Assembly: GCF_014217835.1 (NCBI RefSeq)
Contig: NZ_CP055263.1
Coordinates: 4,095,501 to 4,159,500 of the forward strand
Origin: Metabacillus sp. KUDC1714
Lineage (GTDB): Bacteria; Bacillota; Bacilli; Bacillales; Bacillaceae
DNA length: 64,000 bases
Direction: 5' to 3'
Below the pieces are notes generated by a model, which made no database searches, was not told the origin of the DNA, and saw nothing but the letters and a program-made list of their open reading frames with translations. Positions 26,929 through 37,302 of the stretch are shown piece by piece. The first letter of the stretch is position 1. Each line of letters starts with the position of its first letter. The position numbers and the translations under genes are program-made.

Positions 26929-27606
26929 TTGTTTACTAATAAAAAAAGCACTTTTTTAAATGTTAGTTTGTTAGCTTTTACTCTATTAATCTTTCTTTCT
27001 GGCTGTATGGGACCTTCTCCAGAAGAAAATATTTATTCTACACTAGAAAAAGTAGTGACACTGGAGGATACCTTTAAAGATCAACAGCAGCCCCTTTTAG
27101 AGCTAGAGAAGAAAGAATCAGATCTTTATAATGAGATCATGAACCTTGGAATGAAAGAATTCGAAAAGGTAGTGGCACTATCTAAAGAAGCACTTACTCT
27201 TATAGATGAACGTGAATCAAAAATTGAGGCTGAATATGACAGTATTATCTCCTCAAAGAAAGAGTTTGCTGCAGTAAATGAAGAAATAGAAAAAATCGAT
27301 GACGAAAAGCTAAAAGAAAAAGTTAAAGATCTAAAAGCTAAAATGGAGGATCGTTACACTTCCTATGAAAGTTTATATAACACATATAAAACGTCAATTT
27401 CACTTGATAAGGAATTATATATAATGCTTCAAAAAGAGGACTTAACACTTGAAAGCCTTGAAGCGCAAATAACGAAGGTCAATGATTCATATAAGAAAGT
27501 AATGGAAGAAAATGAAAAATTCAATAAATTAACTGAGGAATATAATGAGTTAAAAATAGACTTCTATAAAAATGCTGAGTTAAATGTTGAAGAAGTGAAT
27601 AGTTAG
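26929..27606 (+). CDS. ykyA: YkyA-family lipoprotein
   Basis: 225 residues starting at TTG after TAGGGGGAAT. The signal peptide ends in lipobox LSGC (Cys26), so it is an externally anchored lipoprotein. The rest is almost wholly helical and charged, with heptad-like Leu/Glu/Lys patterns (about 60-220) indicating a long coiled-coil body. The location directly upstream of pdhA and the layout match B. subtilis YkyA; its function is not established. A strong terminator separates it from the pdh operon. Confidence 0.9.
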   Translation: MFTNKKSTFLNVSLLAFTLLIFLSGCMGPSPEENIYSTLEKVVTLEDTFKDQQQPLLELEKKESDLYNEIMNLGMKEFEKVVALSKEALTLIDERESKIEAEYDSIISSKKEFAAVNEEIEKIDDEKLKEKVKDLKAKMEDRYTSYESLYNTYKTSISLDKELYIMLQKEDLTLESLEAQITKVNDSYKKVMEENEKFNKLTEEYNELKIDFYKNAELNVEEVNS

Positions 27607-27612
27607 CTTTAT

Positions 27613-27643
27613 AAAAACCCAATCCTTGTGATTGGGTTTTTTA
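27613..27643 (+). terminator. ykyA terminator
   Basis: AAAAACCCAATC (27613-27624) pairs with GATTGGGTTTTT (27630-27641) around a five-base loop, followed by T. Confidence 0.9.
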
Positions 27644-27726
27644 TCGTTGTGTTGAAAATTGGAACTAAATTAGAAAAATGAAATTTGAGGTAAAAACAAC
27701 GTTTATTGTCTGACTTTTCAAAAAGT

Positions 27727-27765
27727 AAAACTGTATTATAAAGCACTAATACAGTTTTGTTTTTT
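27727..27765 (+). terminator. Orphan terminator upstream of pdhA
   Basis: AAAACTGTATTA (27727-27738) pairs perfectly with TAATACAGTTTT (27747-27758), followed by GTTTTTT. It lies only 84 bases after the ykyA terminator with no recognisable gene between, so it may be a backup terminator or end a short RNA. Confidence 0.75.
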
Positions 27766-27846
27766 GTAATAATACAGCTTGAAAGAGAAGGAGAATTTAA
27801 AGGGATGTTTTTGAAGAATCTTTTTTTAAAACCTTATACAAACTAA

Positions 27847-27876
27847 TTGACGGACTCGAAAACATTAGTGTAAACT
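27847..27876 (+). promoter_or_regulatory. Candidate sigma-A promoter of the pdh operon
   Basis: TTGACG (27847-27852), an 18-base spacer and TAAACT (27871-27876). The -35 is good and the -10 matches four of six. If used, the pdhA leader would be about 360 bases long and would contain the hairpin at 27898-27930. Confidence 0.35.
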
Positions 27877-27897
27877 TGTTAATGAATTAACTAAGGT

Positions 27898-27930
27898 TGT
27901 ATTAGTTAACTATTAAAGAAAACTAATACA
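27898..27930 (+). repeat. Leader hairpin upstream of pdhA
   Basis: TGTATTAGTT (27898-27907) pairs perfectly with AACTAATACA (27921-27930) around a 13-base loop. No T-run follows, so it is not a terminator; it could be an operator or an mRNA structure. Confidence 0.5.
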
Positions 27931-28138
27931 GAATGATCAAAACAAGTTCATTAAACCATACATAGAGAAAGTTATAGGCAATCTCATGAGTGGTGAATAG
28001 TTAAGTAGGTTTGAATTCAAAAAAATTGTGTCATTCATCATATTTTAGGGTAACCTAAAGCTGTGCATATTGGAATTCTCTTACTAATAACTAAACAAGT
28101 TCAAGCCATGAAAAGCTAATAGTCCTTGTGACGATTAA

Positions 28139-29362
<1,224 letters not shown>

Positions 29363-29365
29363 GCC

Positions 29366-30343
29366 ATGGCACAAATGACAATGATACAAGCCATCACTGA
29401 TGCATTACGCACAGAATTAAAAAATGATGAAAACGTCCTCGTATACGGAGAAGACGTTGGCGTAAACGGTGGCGTATTCCGTGCAACGGAAGGACTTCAA
29501 AAAGAATTCGGCGAAGATCGCGTATTTGATACTCCTCTTGCAGAGTCTGGTATTGGTGGTCTTACAGTTGGTTTTAGTTTAACTGGATTCCGTCCAGTAA
29601 TGGAGATTCAATTCTTCGGTTTCGTTTACGAAGTAATGGATTCATTAAGTGGTCAATTAGCACGTATGCGCTATCGTTCTGGTGGACATTGGACAGCACC
29701 AGTAACAATTCGTTCTCCGTTTGGTGGATTCGTACATACGCCAGAACTTCACGCTGACAGCTTAGAAGGTCTTGTCGCACAACAACCAGGGTTAAAAGTG
29801 GTTATTCCTTCAACTCCTTATGATGCAAAAGGACTTTTAATTTCTGCTATTCGTGATAATGATCCAGTTGTCTTTTTAGAGCATATGAAATTATACCGCT
29901 CATTCCGTCAAGAAGTACCTGAAGAAGAGTACACGATTGAAATTGGTAAAGCAGATGTAAAACGTGAAGGAACAGATTTATCAATCATCACTTACGGTGC
30001 AATGGTTCATGAATCACTAAAAGCTGCTGATGAATTAGAAAAAGAAGGGGTATCTGTAGAAGTTGTTGACCTTCGTACAATCAGCCCATTAGATATTGAA
30101 ACGATTATTGCCTCAGTTGAAAAAACTGGCCGTGTAGTTGTTGTCCAAGAGGCACAAAAACAAGCGGGGATAGCGGCAAACGTTGTAGCTGAAATTACTG
30201 AGCGTGCAATTTTAAGCTTAGAAGCACCAGTACTTCGCGTATCAGCACCTGACACTGTTTATGCGTTTACTGAAGCTGAGAATGTTTGGTTACCAATTTA
30301 CAAAGATATTATTGAGACTGCTAAAAAAGTAGTTAATTTCTAA
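29366..30343 (+). CDS. pdhB: Pyruvate dehydrogenase E1 beta subunit
   Basis: 325 residues, the usual size. It forms the alpha2-beta2 E1 tetramer with PdhA. Family motifs: [18 protein letters not shown] near 25-42, [11 protein letters not shown] near 57-67, the [13 protein letters not shown] loop and the transketolase C-terminal domain with [11 protein letters not shown] near 235-245. The ATG follows AAGGAG, which overlaps the end of pdhA, so translation is coupled. A 143-base structured gap separates it from pdhC. Confidence 0.97.
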   Translation: MAQMTMIQAITDALRTELKNDENVLVYGEDVGVNGGVFRATEGLQKEFGEDRVFDTPLAESGIGGLTVGFSLTGFRPVMEIQFFGFVYEVMDSLSGQLARMRYRSGGHWTAPVTIRSPFGGFVHTPELHADSLEGLVAQQPGLKVVIPSTPYDAKGLLISAIRDNDPVVFLEHMKLYRSFRQEVPEEEYTIEIGKADVKREGTDLSIITYGAMVHESLKAADELEKEGVSVEVVDLRTISPLDIETIIASVEKTGRVVVVQEAQKQAGIAANVVAEITERAILSLEAPVLRVSAPDTVYAFTEAENVWLPIYKDIIETAKKVVNF

Positions 30344-30345
30344 TA

Positions 30346-30368
30346 ATAAAACGAGCGTTTTATTTTTT
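30346..30368 (+). promoter_or_regulatory. Attenuator-like hairpin in the pdhB-pdhC gap
   Basis: ATAAAAC (30346-30352) pairs with GTTTTAT (30357-30363) around GAGC and is followed by TTTTT: a weak intrinsic terminator right after pdhB. Further small stems follow in the same gap (GATAG 30393-30397 region with CTATC; TCGCC with GGCGA; ACTTAGCTAAGT before TTTTT). Partial termination here could lower pdhCD relative to pdhAB, or an internal pdhC promoter may lie in the gap. Confidence 0.45.
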
Positions 30369-30486
30369 CATAGAAATAAGATACTTGATGATAGCGTGAG
30401 GAAACCTTAGACTATCGCCAAATTATTTAGGCGACTTAGCTAAGTTTTTCCCAATTATTTTTTATTCCATAAGGAGGTAGAATGTT

Positions 30487-31791
30487 TTGGCATTCGAATT
30501 TAAACTGCCTGATATCGGTGAAGGTATCCATGAAGGTGAAATTGTTAAATGGTTTGTTAAACCAGGTGACAAAGTTGAAGAAGATGATGTTCTAGCAGAA
30601 GTACAAAATGATAAAGCGGTTGTTGAAATTCCCTCACCTGTTAAAGGTACTGTTACTGAGGTAAACGTTGATGAAGGTACGGTAGCTACTGTTGGACAAA
30701 CAATCATTACGTTCGATGCACCAGGCTATGAGGACTTGAAATTTAAAGGTGATCACGGTGATGAAGAGCCTAAAAAAGAGGAAAAAACAGAAGCACAAGT
30801 TCAAGCAACTGCTGAAGCTGGTCAAGACGTGAAAAAAGAGGAAGTTGAAATAGATCCGTCTAAACGTGTGATCGCAATGCCATCTGTACGCAAATATGCT
30901 CGTGATAAAGATATTGATATCCGTCAAGTATCTGGCAGCGGCAAAAACGGTCGTGTATTAAAAGAAGATGTAGACACGTTCGTTCAAGGCGGAGGTGTAG
31001 CAACTACCCCTGCTGCAGCTGAAGAAGCACCTGCAGCTAAAGAAGAAAAACAAGCGAAACCAGCAGCTATTGCGATTCCTGAAGGTGAATTACCAGAAAC
31101 TCGTGAAAAAATGAGTCCAATCCGTAAAGCAATTGCAAAAGCAATGGTTAACTCAAAACATACAGCACCACACGTTACATTAATGGATGAAATTGATGTA
31201 ACAAACCTAGTTGCTCACAGAAAACAATTTAAAAATGTTGCAGCGGAGCAAGGTATTAAGTTAACATATTTACCGTACGTAGTGAAAGCTCTTACTTCTG
31301 CACTGAAAAAGTATCCTGTTCTGAATACTTCACTTGATGATAAAACAGAAGAAGTTGTTCAAAAGCATTATTACAATATCGGTATTGCTGCCGACACTGA
31401 AAAAGGTCTGCTTGTACCTGTTGTTAAAAATGCGGAGCGTAAGTCTGTTTTTGAAATTTCGGATGAAATTAATGGACTTGCTACTAAAGCGCGTGATGGT
31501 AAGCTTGCTCCAAATGAAATGAAAGGTGCATCTTGCACGATTTCAAACATTGGATCTGCTGGTGGTCAGTGGTTCACTCCAGTAATCAACCATCCTGAAG
31601 TTGCAATTTTAGGTATTGGACGTATTGCAGAAAAACCTGTAGTTCGTGATGGAGAGATTGTAGTAGCTCCGGTTCTAGCTTTATCATTAAGCTTTGACCA
31701 CAGAATGATCGATGGTGCTACTGCACAAAATGCTCTTAACCACATCAAGCGTTTACTTAATGATCCACAATTAATTTTAATGGAGGCGTAA
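30487..31791 (+). CDS. pdhC: Pyruvate dehydrogenase E2, dihydrolipoamide acetyltransferase
   Basis: 434 residues starting at TTG after AAGGAGG. Domains in order: one lipoyl domain (1-80, lipoyl Lys43 in QNDKAVVE); an acidic, Ala-rich linker; a peripheral subunit-binding domain (about 128-168, [11 protein letters not shown]); a second Ala/Pro-rich linker; and the catalytic core (about 205-434) with [11 protein letters not shown] near the C-terminus, carrying the active His and Asp. E2 builds the 60-subunit core of the complex and makes acetyl-CoA. pdhD starts four bases later. Confidence 0.97.
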   Translation: MAFEFKLPDIGEGIHEGEIVKWFVKPGDKVEEDDVLAEVQNDKAVVEIPSPVKGTVTEVNVDEGTVATVGQTIITFDAPGYEDLKFKGDHGDEEPKKEEKTEAQVQATAEAGQDVKKEEVEIDPSKRVIAMPSVRKYARDKDIDIRQVSGSGKNGRVLKEDVDTFVQGGGVATTPAAAEEAPAAKEEKQAKPAAIAIPEGELPETREKMSPIRKAIAKAMVNSKHTAPHVTLMDEIDVTNLVAHRKQFKNVAAEQGIKLTYLPYVVKALTSALKKYPVLNTSLDDKTEEVVQKHYYNIGIAADTEKGLLVPVVKNAERKSVFEISDEINGLATKARDGKLAPNEMKGASCTISNIGSAGGQWFTPVINHPEVAILGIGRIAEKPVVRDGEIVVAPVLALSLSFDHRMIDGATAQNALNHIKRLLNDPQLILMEA

Positions 31792-31794
31792 TCG

Positions 31795-33204
31795 ATGGTA
31801 GTTGGAGATTTCCCAATTGAAACAGATACTCTTGTCATCGGAGCAGGTCCAGGCGGATACGTTGCAGCGATCCGCGCTGCTCAATTAGGACAAAAGGTAA
31901 CAGTAGTTGAAAAAGGTACATTAGGAGGCGTTTGCTTAAACGTAGGCTGTATTCCTTCTAAAGCATTAATTTCTGCAGGTCACCGTTATGAAACAGCTAA
32001 GCACTCTGAAGATATGGGTATCAAAGCTGAAAACGTGACAGTTGATTTCTCAAAAGTACAAGAGTTTAAACAAGGTGTTGTGAAAAAATTAACTGGCGGT
32101 GTAGCTGGATTACTTAAAGGTAATAAAGTTGACGTTGTTTATGGTGAAGCATATTTTGTTGATAACGAAACGGTAAAAGTAATGGATGAAACATCTTCAC
32201 AAACATATAAGTTTAAAAATGCGATTATCGCAACTGGTTCACGTCCAGTTGAAATTCCAGTATTCAAATACTCTAACCGTGTAATTGATTCGACTGGTGC
32301 ATTAAATCTTCAAGAAATTCCTAAAAAGCTTGTTGTAATCGGTGGAGGAGTAATCGGAATTGAGCTTGGTTCTGTTTATGCTAATTTCGGTACTGAAGTA
32401 ACTTTCATTGAAGCAGCTGATGACATTTTAGTAGGATTTGAGAAGCAAATGACAGCATTGGTTAAACGTGGTCTTAAGAAAAAAGGTGTTGAAATTCACA
32501 CTAAAGCTTCAGCAAAAAGTGTTGAAGAAAGTGAAACAGGCGTAAAAGTAACATTTGAAGTAAAAGGTGAAGAGCAAACAATTGAAGCTGATTACTTGTT
32601 AGTTTCTGTTGGACGTCGTCCAAACACAGATGAGCTTGGTTTAGAGCAAGTTGGTGTTGAAATGACCGATAGAGGTATCATCAAAATCGACAAGCAATGC
32701 CGCACAAATATATCAAACATTTATGCGATCGGTGATATTGTTGAAGGTCCTCAATTAGCACATAAAGCTTCTTATGAAGGGAAAATTGCTGCAGAGGCAA
32801 TTGCTGGAGAAAAAGCTGAAATCGATTATTTAGGTATTCCAGCTGTTGTATTCTCTGAGCCAGAGCTTGCAACTGTTGGTTATACAGAAGCAGGAGCTAA
32901 AGAAGATGGCATTGAGATAATCGCTGCTAAGTTCCCATTTGCTGCAAATGGTCGTGCATTATCACTAAATGACACGGATGGCTTCTTAAAGCTTGTAACT
33001 CGTAAAGAGGATGGATTAGTTATTGGTGCACAAATTGCTGGACCAAGTGCTTCAGATATGGTTTCTGAATTAAGTTTAGCGATTGAAGCTGGAATGACAG
33101 CGGAGGACATTGCAATGACGATTCATGCTCACCCAACATTAGGTGAGATCACAATGGAAGCTGCAGAAGTAGCGATTGGTAGTCCAATTCATATTGTGAA
33201 GTAA
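31795..33204 (+). CDS. pdhD: Dihydrolipoamide dehydrogenase (E3)
   Basis: 469 residues. It reoxidises the lipoyl groups of E2 and passes electrons to NAD+. FAD-binding GAGPGG (17-22), redox disulfide in VCLNVGC (Cys47 and Cys52), NAD-binding GGGVIGIE near 183-190, second FAD motif YAIGD near 303-307, and the C-terminal HAHPTLGE with the catalytic His-Glu pair. It closes the pdh operon four bases after pdhC, and a perfect terminator follows at once. Confidence 0.97.
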   Translation: MVVGDFPIETDTLVIGAGPGGYVAAIRAAQLGQKVTVVEKGTLGGVCLNVGCIPSKALISAGHRYETAKHSEDMGIKAENVTVDFSKVQEFKQGVVKKLTGGVAGLLKGNKVDVVYGEAYFVDNETVKVMDETSSQTYKFKNAIIATGSRPVEIPVFKYSNRVIDSTGALNLQEIPKKLVVIGGGVIGIELGSVYANFGTEVTFIEAADDILVGFEKQMTALVKRGLKKKGVEIHTKASAKSVEESETGVKVTFEVKGEEQTIEADYLLVSVGRRPNTDELGLEQVGVEMTDRGIIKIDKQCRTNISNIYAIGDIVEGPQLAHKASYEGKIAAEAIAGEKAEIDYLGIPAVVFSEPELATVGYTEAGAKEDGIEIIAAKFPFAANGRALSLNDTDGFLKLVTRKEDGLVIGAQIAGPSASDMVSELSLAIEAGMTAEDIAMTIHAHPTLGEITMEAAEVAIGSPIHIVK

Positions 33205-33220
33205 TGTTATTTTACTTATA

Positions 33221-33257
33221 AGAGGTGACTCTCAGCTGAGAGTCACCTCTTTTTTTG
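33221..33257 (+). terminator. pdh operon terminator
   Basis: A 30-base perfect palindrome, AGAGGTGACTCTCAG (33221-33235) against its complement (33236-33250), followed by TTTTTTT. Confidence 0.95.
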
Positions 33258-33262
33258 GAGAA

Positions 33263-33296
33263 AAATGAAACCCCTTTTCGTGGCAAGAAAAGGGGT
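33263..33296 (-). terminator. Terminator of the slp-like gene
   Basis: ACCCCTTTTC (33270-33279) pairs with GAAAAGGGGT (33287-33296); on the minus strand it is followed by TTCATTTTTC. It lies 37 bases past the lipoprotein gene. Confidence 0.75.
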
Positions 33297-33332
33297 GATT
33301 CTATATGGGGAAACGAAGGCATGGTCGAAATG

Positions 33333-33713
33333 TCAGGGTGAAAGTGCGTTAGCAATTGGTTCCATAATTTCTTCCTTTGTTAAAACAGCTCCTTCGATGT
33401 GAACAACAACTCCATCTTTATCAATAACTAAAAGCGATGGGTAAATGTCTACCTCTACCTCATACTGTTTACTATCGCTATGTTCAGAAAAAACTTTCAT
33501 ATTTTCAATTTCTTCAGGGAACTCCTTTTTTATATCAAGTAATGCATCATAGTAGACTGCTTCACGATCAATATTATCATCATCAGAAAAAAATAACAGC
33601 TGCTTATCTTTTGTTAATTCTTCATCGGTAGTACCTTGTGAAAAAAGAACATTTTCACATGAAGAAAGAATAATAACTGGAATGATGAAGGCAATGAGTA
33701 TTGATTTTGTCAT
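33333..33713 (-). CDS. slp: Small lipoprotein with thioredoxin-like fold (Slp-like)
   Basis: 126 residues: a signal peptide with lipobox LSSC (Cys19), then a soluble domain. The run QLLFFSDDD (39-47), a helix, and YPSLLVIDKDGVVVHIEG (about 90-107) resemble the beta strands and cis-proline loop of thioredoxin-like folds, but the CxxC active site is absent, so a redox role is unlikely. Location directly after pdhD and size match the B. subtilis small lipoprotein Slp (124 residues); the symbol rests on that position rather than on sequence I could align. Confidence 0.65.
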   Translation of the reverse strand: MTKSILIAFIIPVIILSSCENVLFSQGTTDEELTKDKQLLFFSDDDNIDREAVYYDALLDIKKEFPEEIENMKVFSEHSDSKQYEVEVDIYPSLLVIDKDGVVVHIEGAVLTKEEIMEPIANALSP

Positions 33714-34047
33714 CTTTGCCCACCTCTTTTATTTAGTATCGAATAGGTCTAATTTCGTATGTATATAAAGGAACTTAATAGCTATTAAAGTATAATCTAT
33801 GTTAAATTACACCTATTTTATCATAATTATTGAAGATTCTTCCTATTGTCATCTATTTGTTACATAATTGAAAAATAAATCCTTTATCCTACATTTACTA
33901 GCAAAGAAGCGAGGTACATTGCTGAACTCTTGTAGGTAATTGGCTACACTCAACATTTCTAATTGCTGAAAGACACTTAATAGATGGAAGATTTCTATTT
34001 TTATCGCATAAGATTTATATAGGTATAGCTGAGGGGGAGAAGGTGGT
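33714..34047. other. Divergent region slp / 80-residue membrane protein
   Basis: About 330 AT-rich bases that must hold two opposing promoters. I see no RNA structure, repeat or further ORF with a ribosome binding site. Confidence 0.4.
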
Positions 34048-34290
34048 ATGAAATTAACCGTTTATTGTTATCATCTTATTCTGTGGAGTGGTTATAGTGT
34101 TGTTGGATGGCTTTCAAAGAAGGATAGTATGATTGCAAAAGCAATATTGCTTTTAGTTTTTTTCTATTTGGCCTATTTGGTTGCTTTTACTCTGCTTAAA
34201 ACAAGAAAGGGAGCAATGTTTATTTCTATTGTAAGCCTTATCTTTTTTATGTTAGGGCAACAACTATTCAACTTTGTTTTTGTATATTAG
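34048..34290 (+). CDS. Small hydrophobic membrane protein
   Basis: 80 residues, unrecognised. Three hydrophobic segments: about 7-21, 31-49 and 57-79, with short Lys/Arg-containing loops. The ATG is preceded by GGGGGAGAAGGTGG, so translation is plausible. It lies in a gap between the slp-like gene and a dispersed repeat, without operon partners. Confidence 0.55.
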   Translation: MKLTVYCYHLILWSGYSVVGWLSKKDSMIAKAILLLVFFYLAYLVAFTLLKTRKGAMFISIVSLIFFMLGQQLFNFVFVY

Positions 34291-34355
34291 TGTTTTGGAT
34301 CTTAATTAAAGGCTAACTCGCCAAACTTTGTGCTTTTTACCAAGTAATGTGGTGT

Positions 34356-34491
34356 GGTTGATTGCTGCATCGAAGTTGCTCGTTTTCCGCGGGCGCGGGT
34401 GGTGGTGAGCCTCCTTGGCGTAAACGCTTGCATGAGTCTCGCCTGTCCCTGATGGTCTAAGCAGGTATCACGCAATCTGTTCCAATCAACC
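34356..34491. repeat. Decayed GC-rich dispersed repeat with terminal inverted repeats
   Basis: The 136-base element begins GGTTGATTG (34356-34364) and ends CAATCAACC (34483-34491), a 9-bp inverted repeat. The interior is far richer in G+C than its surroundings, with CCGCGGGCGCGGG, GAGCCTCCT and GAGTCTCGCCTGTCCC. Bacillaceae genomes carry many copies of an element of this kind (GTTGATT ends, a CCGCGG core, GAGCCTCCT and GACTCCTG or GAGTCT blocks). It has no ORF and is imperfect here, so it is probably an old non-autonomous copy. Confidence 0.7.
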
Positions 34492-34536
34492 TGAAGTAGT
34501 TTTTGTTTTAAATGCAACAATTTCTTAGAAAAGACT

Positions 34537-34564
34537 TAAAAAAAAGAGTACCATATAGGTACTC
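34537..34564 (-). terminator. BCCT transporter terminator
   Basis: GAGTACC (34546-34552) pairs with GGTACTC (34558-34564); on the minus strand the stem is followed by eight T. It lies seven bases beyond the BCCT gene. Confidence 0.9.
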
Positions 34565-34570
34565 AGGTAA

Positions 34571-36079
34571 TTATTTTGTAAGCTTCTTTTCCTCTTGTAA
34601 TGATTTTATCAATGAAAAAACCATTAATATCATTATGACCGCAAACGGTAGAGCAGCAATTACAGCTGTTGTTTGGAGTGCTTCAAGACCACCAGCTGCT
34701 AACAGAATGGCTGCTGACGCAGATTGGATTATACCCCAAATAAATGTAATTTTTTTCGGTGGATTTAGCATTCCATTTGTTGTCTGCATGCCAAGAACAA
34801 ATGTTGCAGAATCTGCAGAAGTAATGAAAAAGCAGCTAATTAAGAAGATAGCAATAATCGACATTAAAGTTCCTAGTGGAAAATGGTCAAGGACTGCAAA
34901 CAATGCAACCTCTTGCCCTTGTTCGTTCACGATTTCAGTAATGGGTAAATTTTGTAAATAATCTAAATAAATTGCAGAGCCTCCAAACACCGAGAACCAA
35001 AGTGCTCCAAAGACAGTGGGAACAGCTAACACTCCGATTATAAACTCACGGATAGTACGTCCTCTTGAGATACGTGCAATAAATGTGCCAACAAAGGGTG
35101 CCCACGAAATCCACCAAGCCCAGTAAAAGATTGTCCAGTCTTGAACCCATGTATTATCCCTTTGAAAGGGTGTCATTTTAAAACTCATTGAAGGAAGGTT
35201 TTGTAGATAGCTTCCTAATGATGTTGTAAAAAGATCCATAATAAAATTTGTAGGACCTGCGAAAAGTAAAAATAACATTAAGGAAATAGCTAATATCACG
35301 TTAAGATTGCTTAAGTATCTAATTCCTTTATCAAGTCCAGTTTGTGCTGAAAGCATAAATAATACAGTCACAATTAAGATAATAATTAATTGTGTTATAA
35401 AATTATTTTCGATTCCTTCTATAAGATAGGAAATACCACCAGCAATTTGAGCAGCTCCAAAGCCAAGTGATGTCGCAACCCCGAAAACAGTAGCAAAAAC
35501 AGCAATGAAATTAATTAAAATACCTGTTTTACCATCAACTTTGTCACCTAAAATTGGCCGTAAAATATTACTAACTACTCCGTTTTGCTCTTTTCTAAAT
35601 GTAAAATAGGCTAGAGCTAAAGCAATTGTTGAGTAGATTGCCCAAGGATGTAATCCCCAGTGAAAGAAGGAATATCTAAGTGCATCGCGTCCCGATTGAT
35701 CTGTAAAGCCATTACCAGTGGGTGGCGCGCTATAATGAAAGATAGGCTCAGAAACACCCCAAAACACAAGCCCGATTCCCATACCTGCACTGAATAGCAT
35801 AGCAAACCATGATAAGTATGAGAACTCTGGTTCATCAGTGTCCTTTCCTAATTTAACATTACCATATTTTGAAAAAATTAAGCTGATGGCAAAAATGAGG
35901 AAAAAAGTTGCGGTTAAAAGATAGAACCAACCGAACTTTTCTATAATAAAAGCTTGTATTGCTGTTGTAACGTCACTAATGTTTCCATTAGGTAAAAACC
36001 TCTTAGGAATTAATCCCCAAATGATAAATAGTGAGGTTACAATTACTGATATAATAAATACAGGGGTCAACTTCTTCAT
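34571..36079 (-). CDS. BCCT-family transporter, OpuD-type (glycine betaine/choline)
   Basis: 502 residues with twelve predicted membrane helices. The BCCT signature is clear: SAGMGIGLVFWGVSEPIFHY (about 97-116), and the tryptophan-rich segment YWAWWISWAPFVGTFIARISRGRTIREF of helix 8 that lines the betaine site. It most resembles sodium-coupled OpuD (512 residues), which imports glycine betaine for osmoprotection. The C-terminus is short (KSLQEEKKLTK), lacking the long regulatory tail of BetP. Start ATG follows AAAGGAGGAG. It is transcribed alone between a dispersed repeat and a divergent deacetylase. Confidence 0.93.
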   Translation of the reverse strand: MKKLTPVFIISVIVTSLFIIWGLIPKRFLPNGNISDVTTAIQAFIIEKFGWFYLLTATFFLIFAISLIFSKYGNVKLGKDTDEPEFSYLSWFAMLFSAGMGIGLVFWGVSEPIFHYSAPPTGNGFTDQSGRDALRYSFFHWGLHPWAIYSTIALALAYFTFRKEQNGVVSNILRPILGDKVDGKTGILINFIAVFATVFGVATSLGFGAAQIAGGISYLIEGIENNFITQLIIILIVTVLFMLSAQTGLDKGIRYLSNLNVILAISLMLFLLFAGPTNFIMDLFTTSLGSYLQNLPSMSFKMTPFQRDNTWVQDWTIFYWAWWISWAPFVGTFIARISRGRTIREFIIGVLAVPTVFGALWFSVFGGSAIYLDYLQNLPITEIVNEQGQEVALFAVLDHFPLGTLMSIIAIFLISCFFITSADSATFVLGMQTTNGMLNPPKKITFIWGIIQSASAAILLAAGGLEALQTTAVIAALPFAVIMILMVFSLIKSLQEEKKLTK

Positions 36080-36209
36080 AAATGTATAACACTCCTCCTT
36101 TAATACTTATGAAAAATTTACGTTTTTTGAGTGTACCATCACATAGGTATATAGTGATTCAATTAGACTTAATCTATTCTTAATCAATTAAATAATATGG
36201 GGGAAAGGT

Positions 36210-37028
36210 ATGCTAAAGAAACGAAATCTAGTAACTTTACTACTTTCAGTTTTACTCCTTCTTTCAGGATGTGCTATTGAAAAGGTTAACAAAGATTCTG
36301 AAAATGAAATAAAGCTAGAAGATGTTACTGACAAAATGGAGGATACAGCAAAGTCCGTTGATGGGAAAGTAATAGATGTGGCAAAACCTGTCGAGTTGGA
36401 AACATTATACGAACTAAATGATGTAAATTGGACAGTCAATCCAATAAATGAGGATACTGAGGAACGAGTTGTTTTACTTACTATCGATGATGCACCTGAT
36501 AAATATTCATTAGAAATGGCAAAAACTTTAAAAAAATTAAATGTTAAAGCGATTTTTTTTGTAAATGGACATTTTATTCAAACGGATGAAAAAAAGAAAA
36601 TGTTAAAAGAAATCTATGATCTTGGTTTTCAAATTGGTAATCATACAATGACACATCGTAATTTGAAGGATTTAACCGAAGAGCAGCAATATACAGAAAT
36701 TATGGAGTTGAACTCCCAAATTGAGAAAATTATTGGAGAAAAACCAAGGTTTTTTCGTGCTCCATTCGGCAGCAATACAGACTATAGTAAAAAGTTAGTA
36801 GCGAAAGAAGGTATGCTCTTAATGAACTGGACTTATGGGTATGACTGGGAAAAGGAATATATGAATAAAGATGCCTTGGTTGAGATAATGGTGAATACTT
36901 CGCTATTAACAAATGGAGCAAACCTTCTTATGCACGACAGAGAATGGACAAATGCGGCCCTTGAAGGGATTGTTAATAGGTTAAAAGAAAAAGGATATAA
37001 AATGGTTGATCCCGCTTCTATAAAGTGA
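36210..37028 (+). CDS. Polysaccharide deacetylase lipoprotein (NodB/CE4)
   Basis: 272 residues. Signal peptide with lipobox LSGC (Cys21); a charged stalk to about residue 85; then a NodB domain. CE4 motifs: TIDDAPD (91-97, catalytic and metal Asp), HTMTH (145-149, metal His pair), RAPFG (183-187), and LLMHD near the end. Motif 1 is TIDDAPD rather than the usual TFDDGP, so specificity may differ. It probably deacetylates peptidoglycan or wall-linked glycan at the outer membrane face. Preceded by TGGGGGAAAGG; it lies 275 bases upstream of the SR1P ORF. Confidence 0.9.
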   Translation: MLKKRNLVTLLLSVLLLLSGCAIEKVNKDSENEIKLEDVTDKMEDTAKSVDGKVIDVAKPVELETLYELNDVNWTVNPINEDTEERVVLLTIDDAPDKYSLEMAKTLKKLNVKAIFFVNGHFIQTDEKKKMLKEIYDLGFQIGNHTMTHRNLKDLTEEQQYTEIMELNSQIEKIIGEKPRFFRAPFGSNTDYSKKLVAKEGMLLMNWTYGYDWEKEYMNKDALVEIMVNTSLLTNGANLLMHDREWTNAALEGIVNRLKEKGYKMVDPASIK

Positions 37029-37083
37029 ATTGTTTAATGGTGTATTTGGAGTTGTAAACTCGCTCTAAATATGTACTAAGAAG

Positions 37084-37097
37084 TGTAAGCGTTTGGT
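37084..37097 (+). promoter_or_regulatory. Partial cre-like site upstream of the SR1 promoter
   Basis: TGTAAGCGTTTGGT has a perfect left half and centre of the cre consensus but a poor right half. It lies about 139 bases upstream of the predicted SR1 start. B. subtilis SR1 is repressed by CcpN and, to a lesser extent, by CcpA through an upstream cre. A second imperfect cre, GTTAAACGCTTTCA, lies just after the start at 37236-37249. Confidence 0.4.
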
Positions 37098-37193
37098 ATT
37101 TAATGTACTTTTATTCCTAAGGTATGTAATGAAATTTCTGATAAAGGATGCATATTCCACTGGAAATAATAAATGTGTTATACAAATTAACAC

Positions 37194-37222
37194 TTGACGG
37201 ATCGATTGTGACATATTATTAT
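37194..37222 (+). promoter_or_regulatory. Sigma-A promoter of the SR1-type RNA
   Basis: TTGACG (37194-37199), 17-base spacer, TATTAT (37217-37222); a TATAAT begins three bases later. Transcription should start near 37229. In B. subtilis this promoter is the target of CcpN under glycolytic conditions. Confidence 0.7.
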
Positions 37223-37302
37223 AATAATAACAAAGGTTAAACGCTTTCAAAGATTATAAGACTTTGAGAGTGATAAAATCATGATTGAAAAGGGGTATGG
37301 AG

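Noticed and set aside
27805..27846. A 13-codon frame with AAGGAG upstream ahead of pdhA
   Set aside because: Too short to call as a gene; it ends directly before the candidate promoter and has no attenuator-like codon run.
28044..28059. TTTAGG-GTAA-CCTAAA as a metal-regulator (DtxR/MntR-like) box
   Set aside because: The arms fit but the centre is not palindromic, and a metal link to pdhA has no support; kept only as a note in the pdhA upstream region.
34302..34961. Overlapping open frames across the GC-rich repeat and the BCCT gene end
   Set aside because: They arise from the repeat and the antisense strand of the transporter; no start signal or family pattern.
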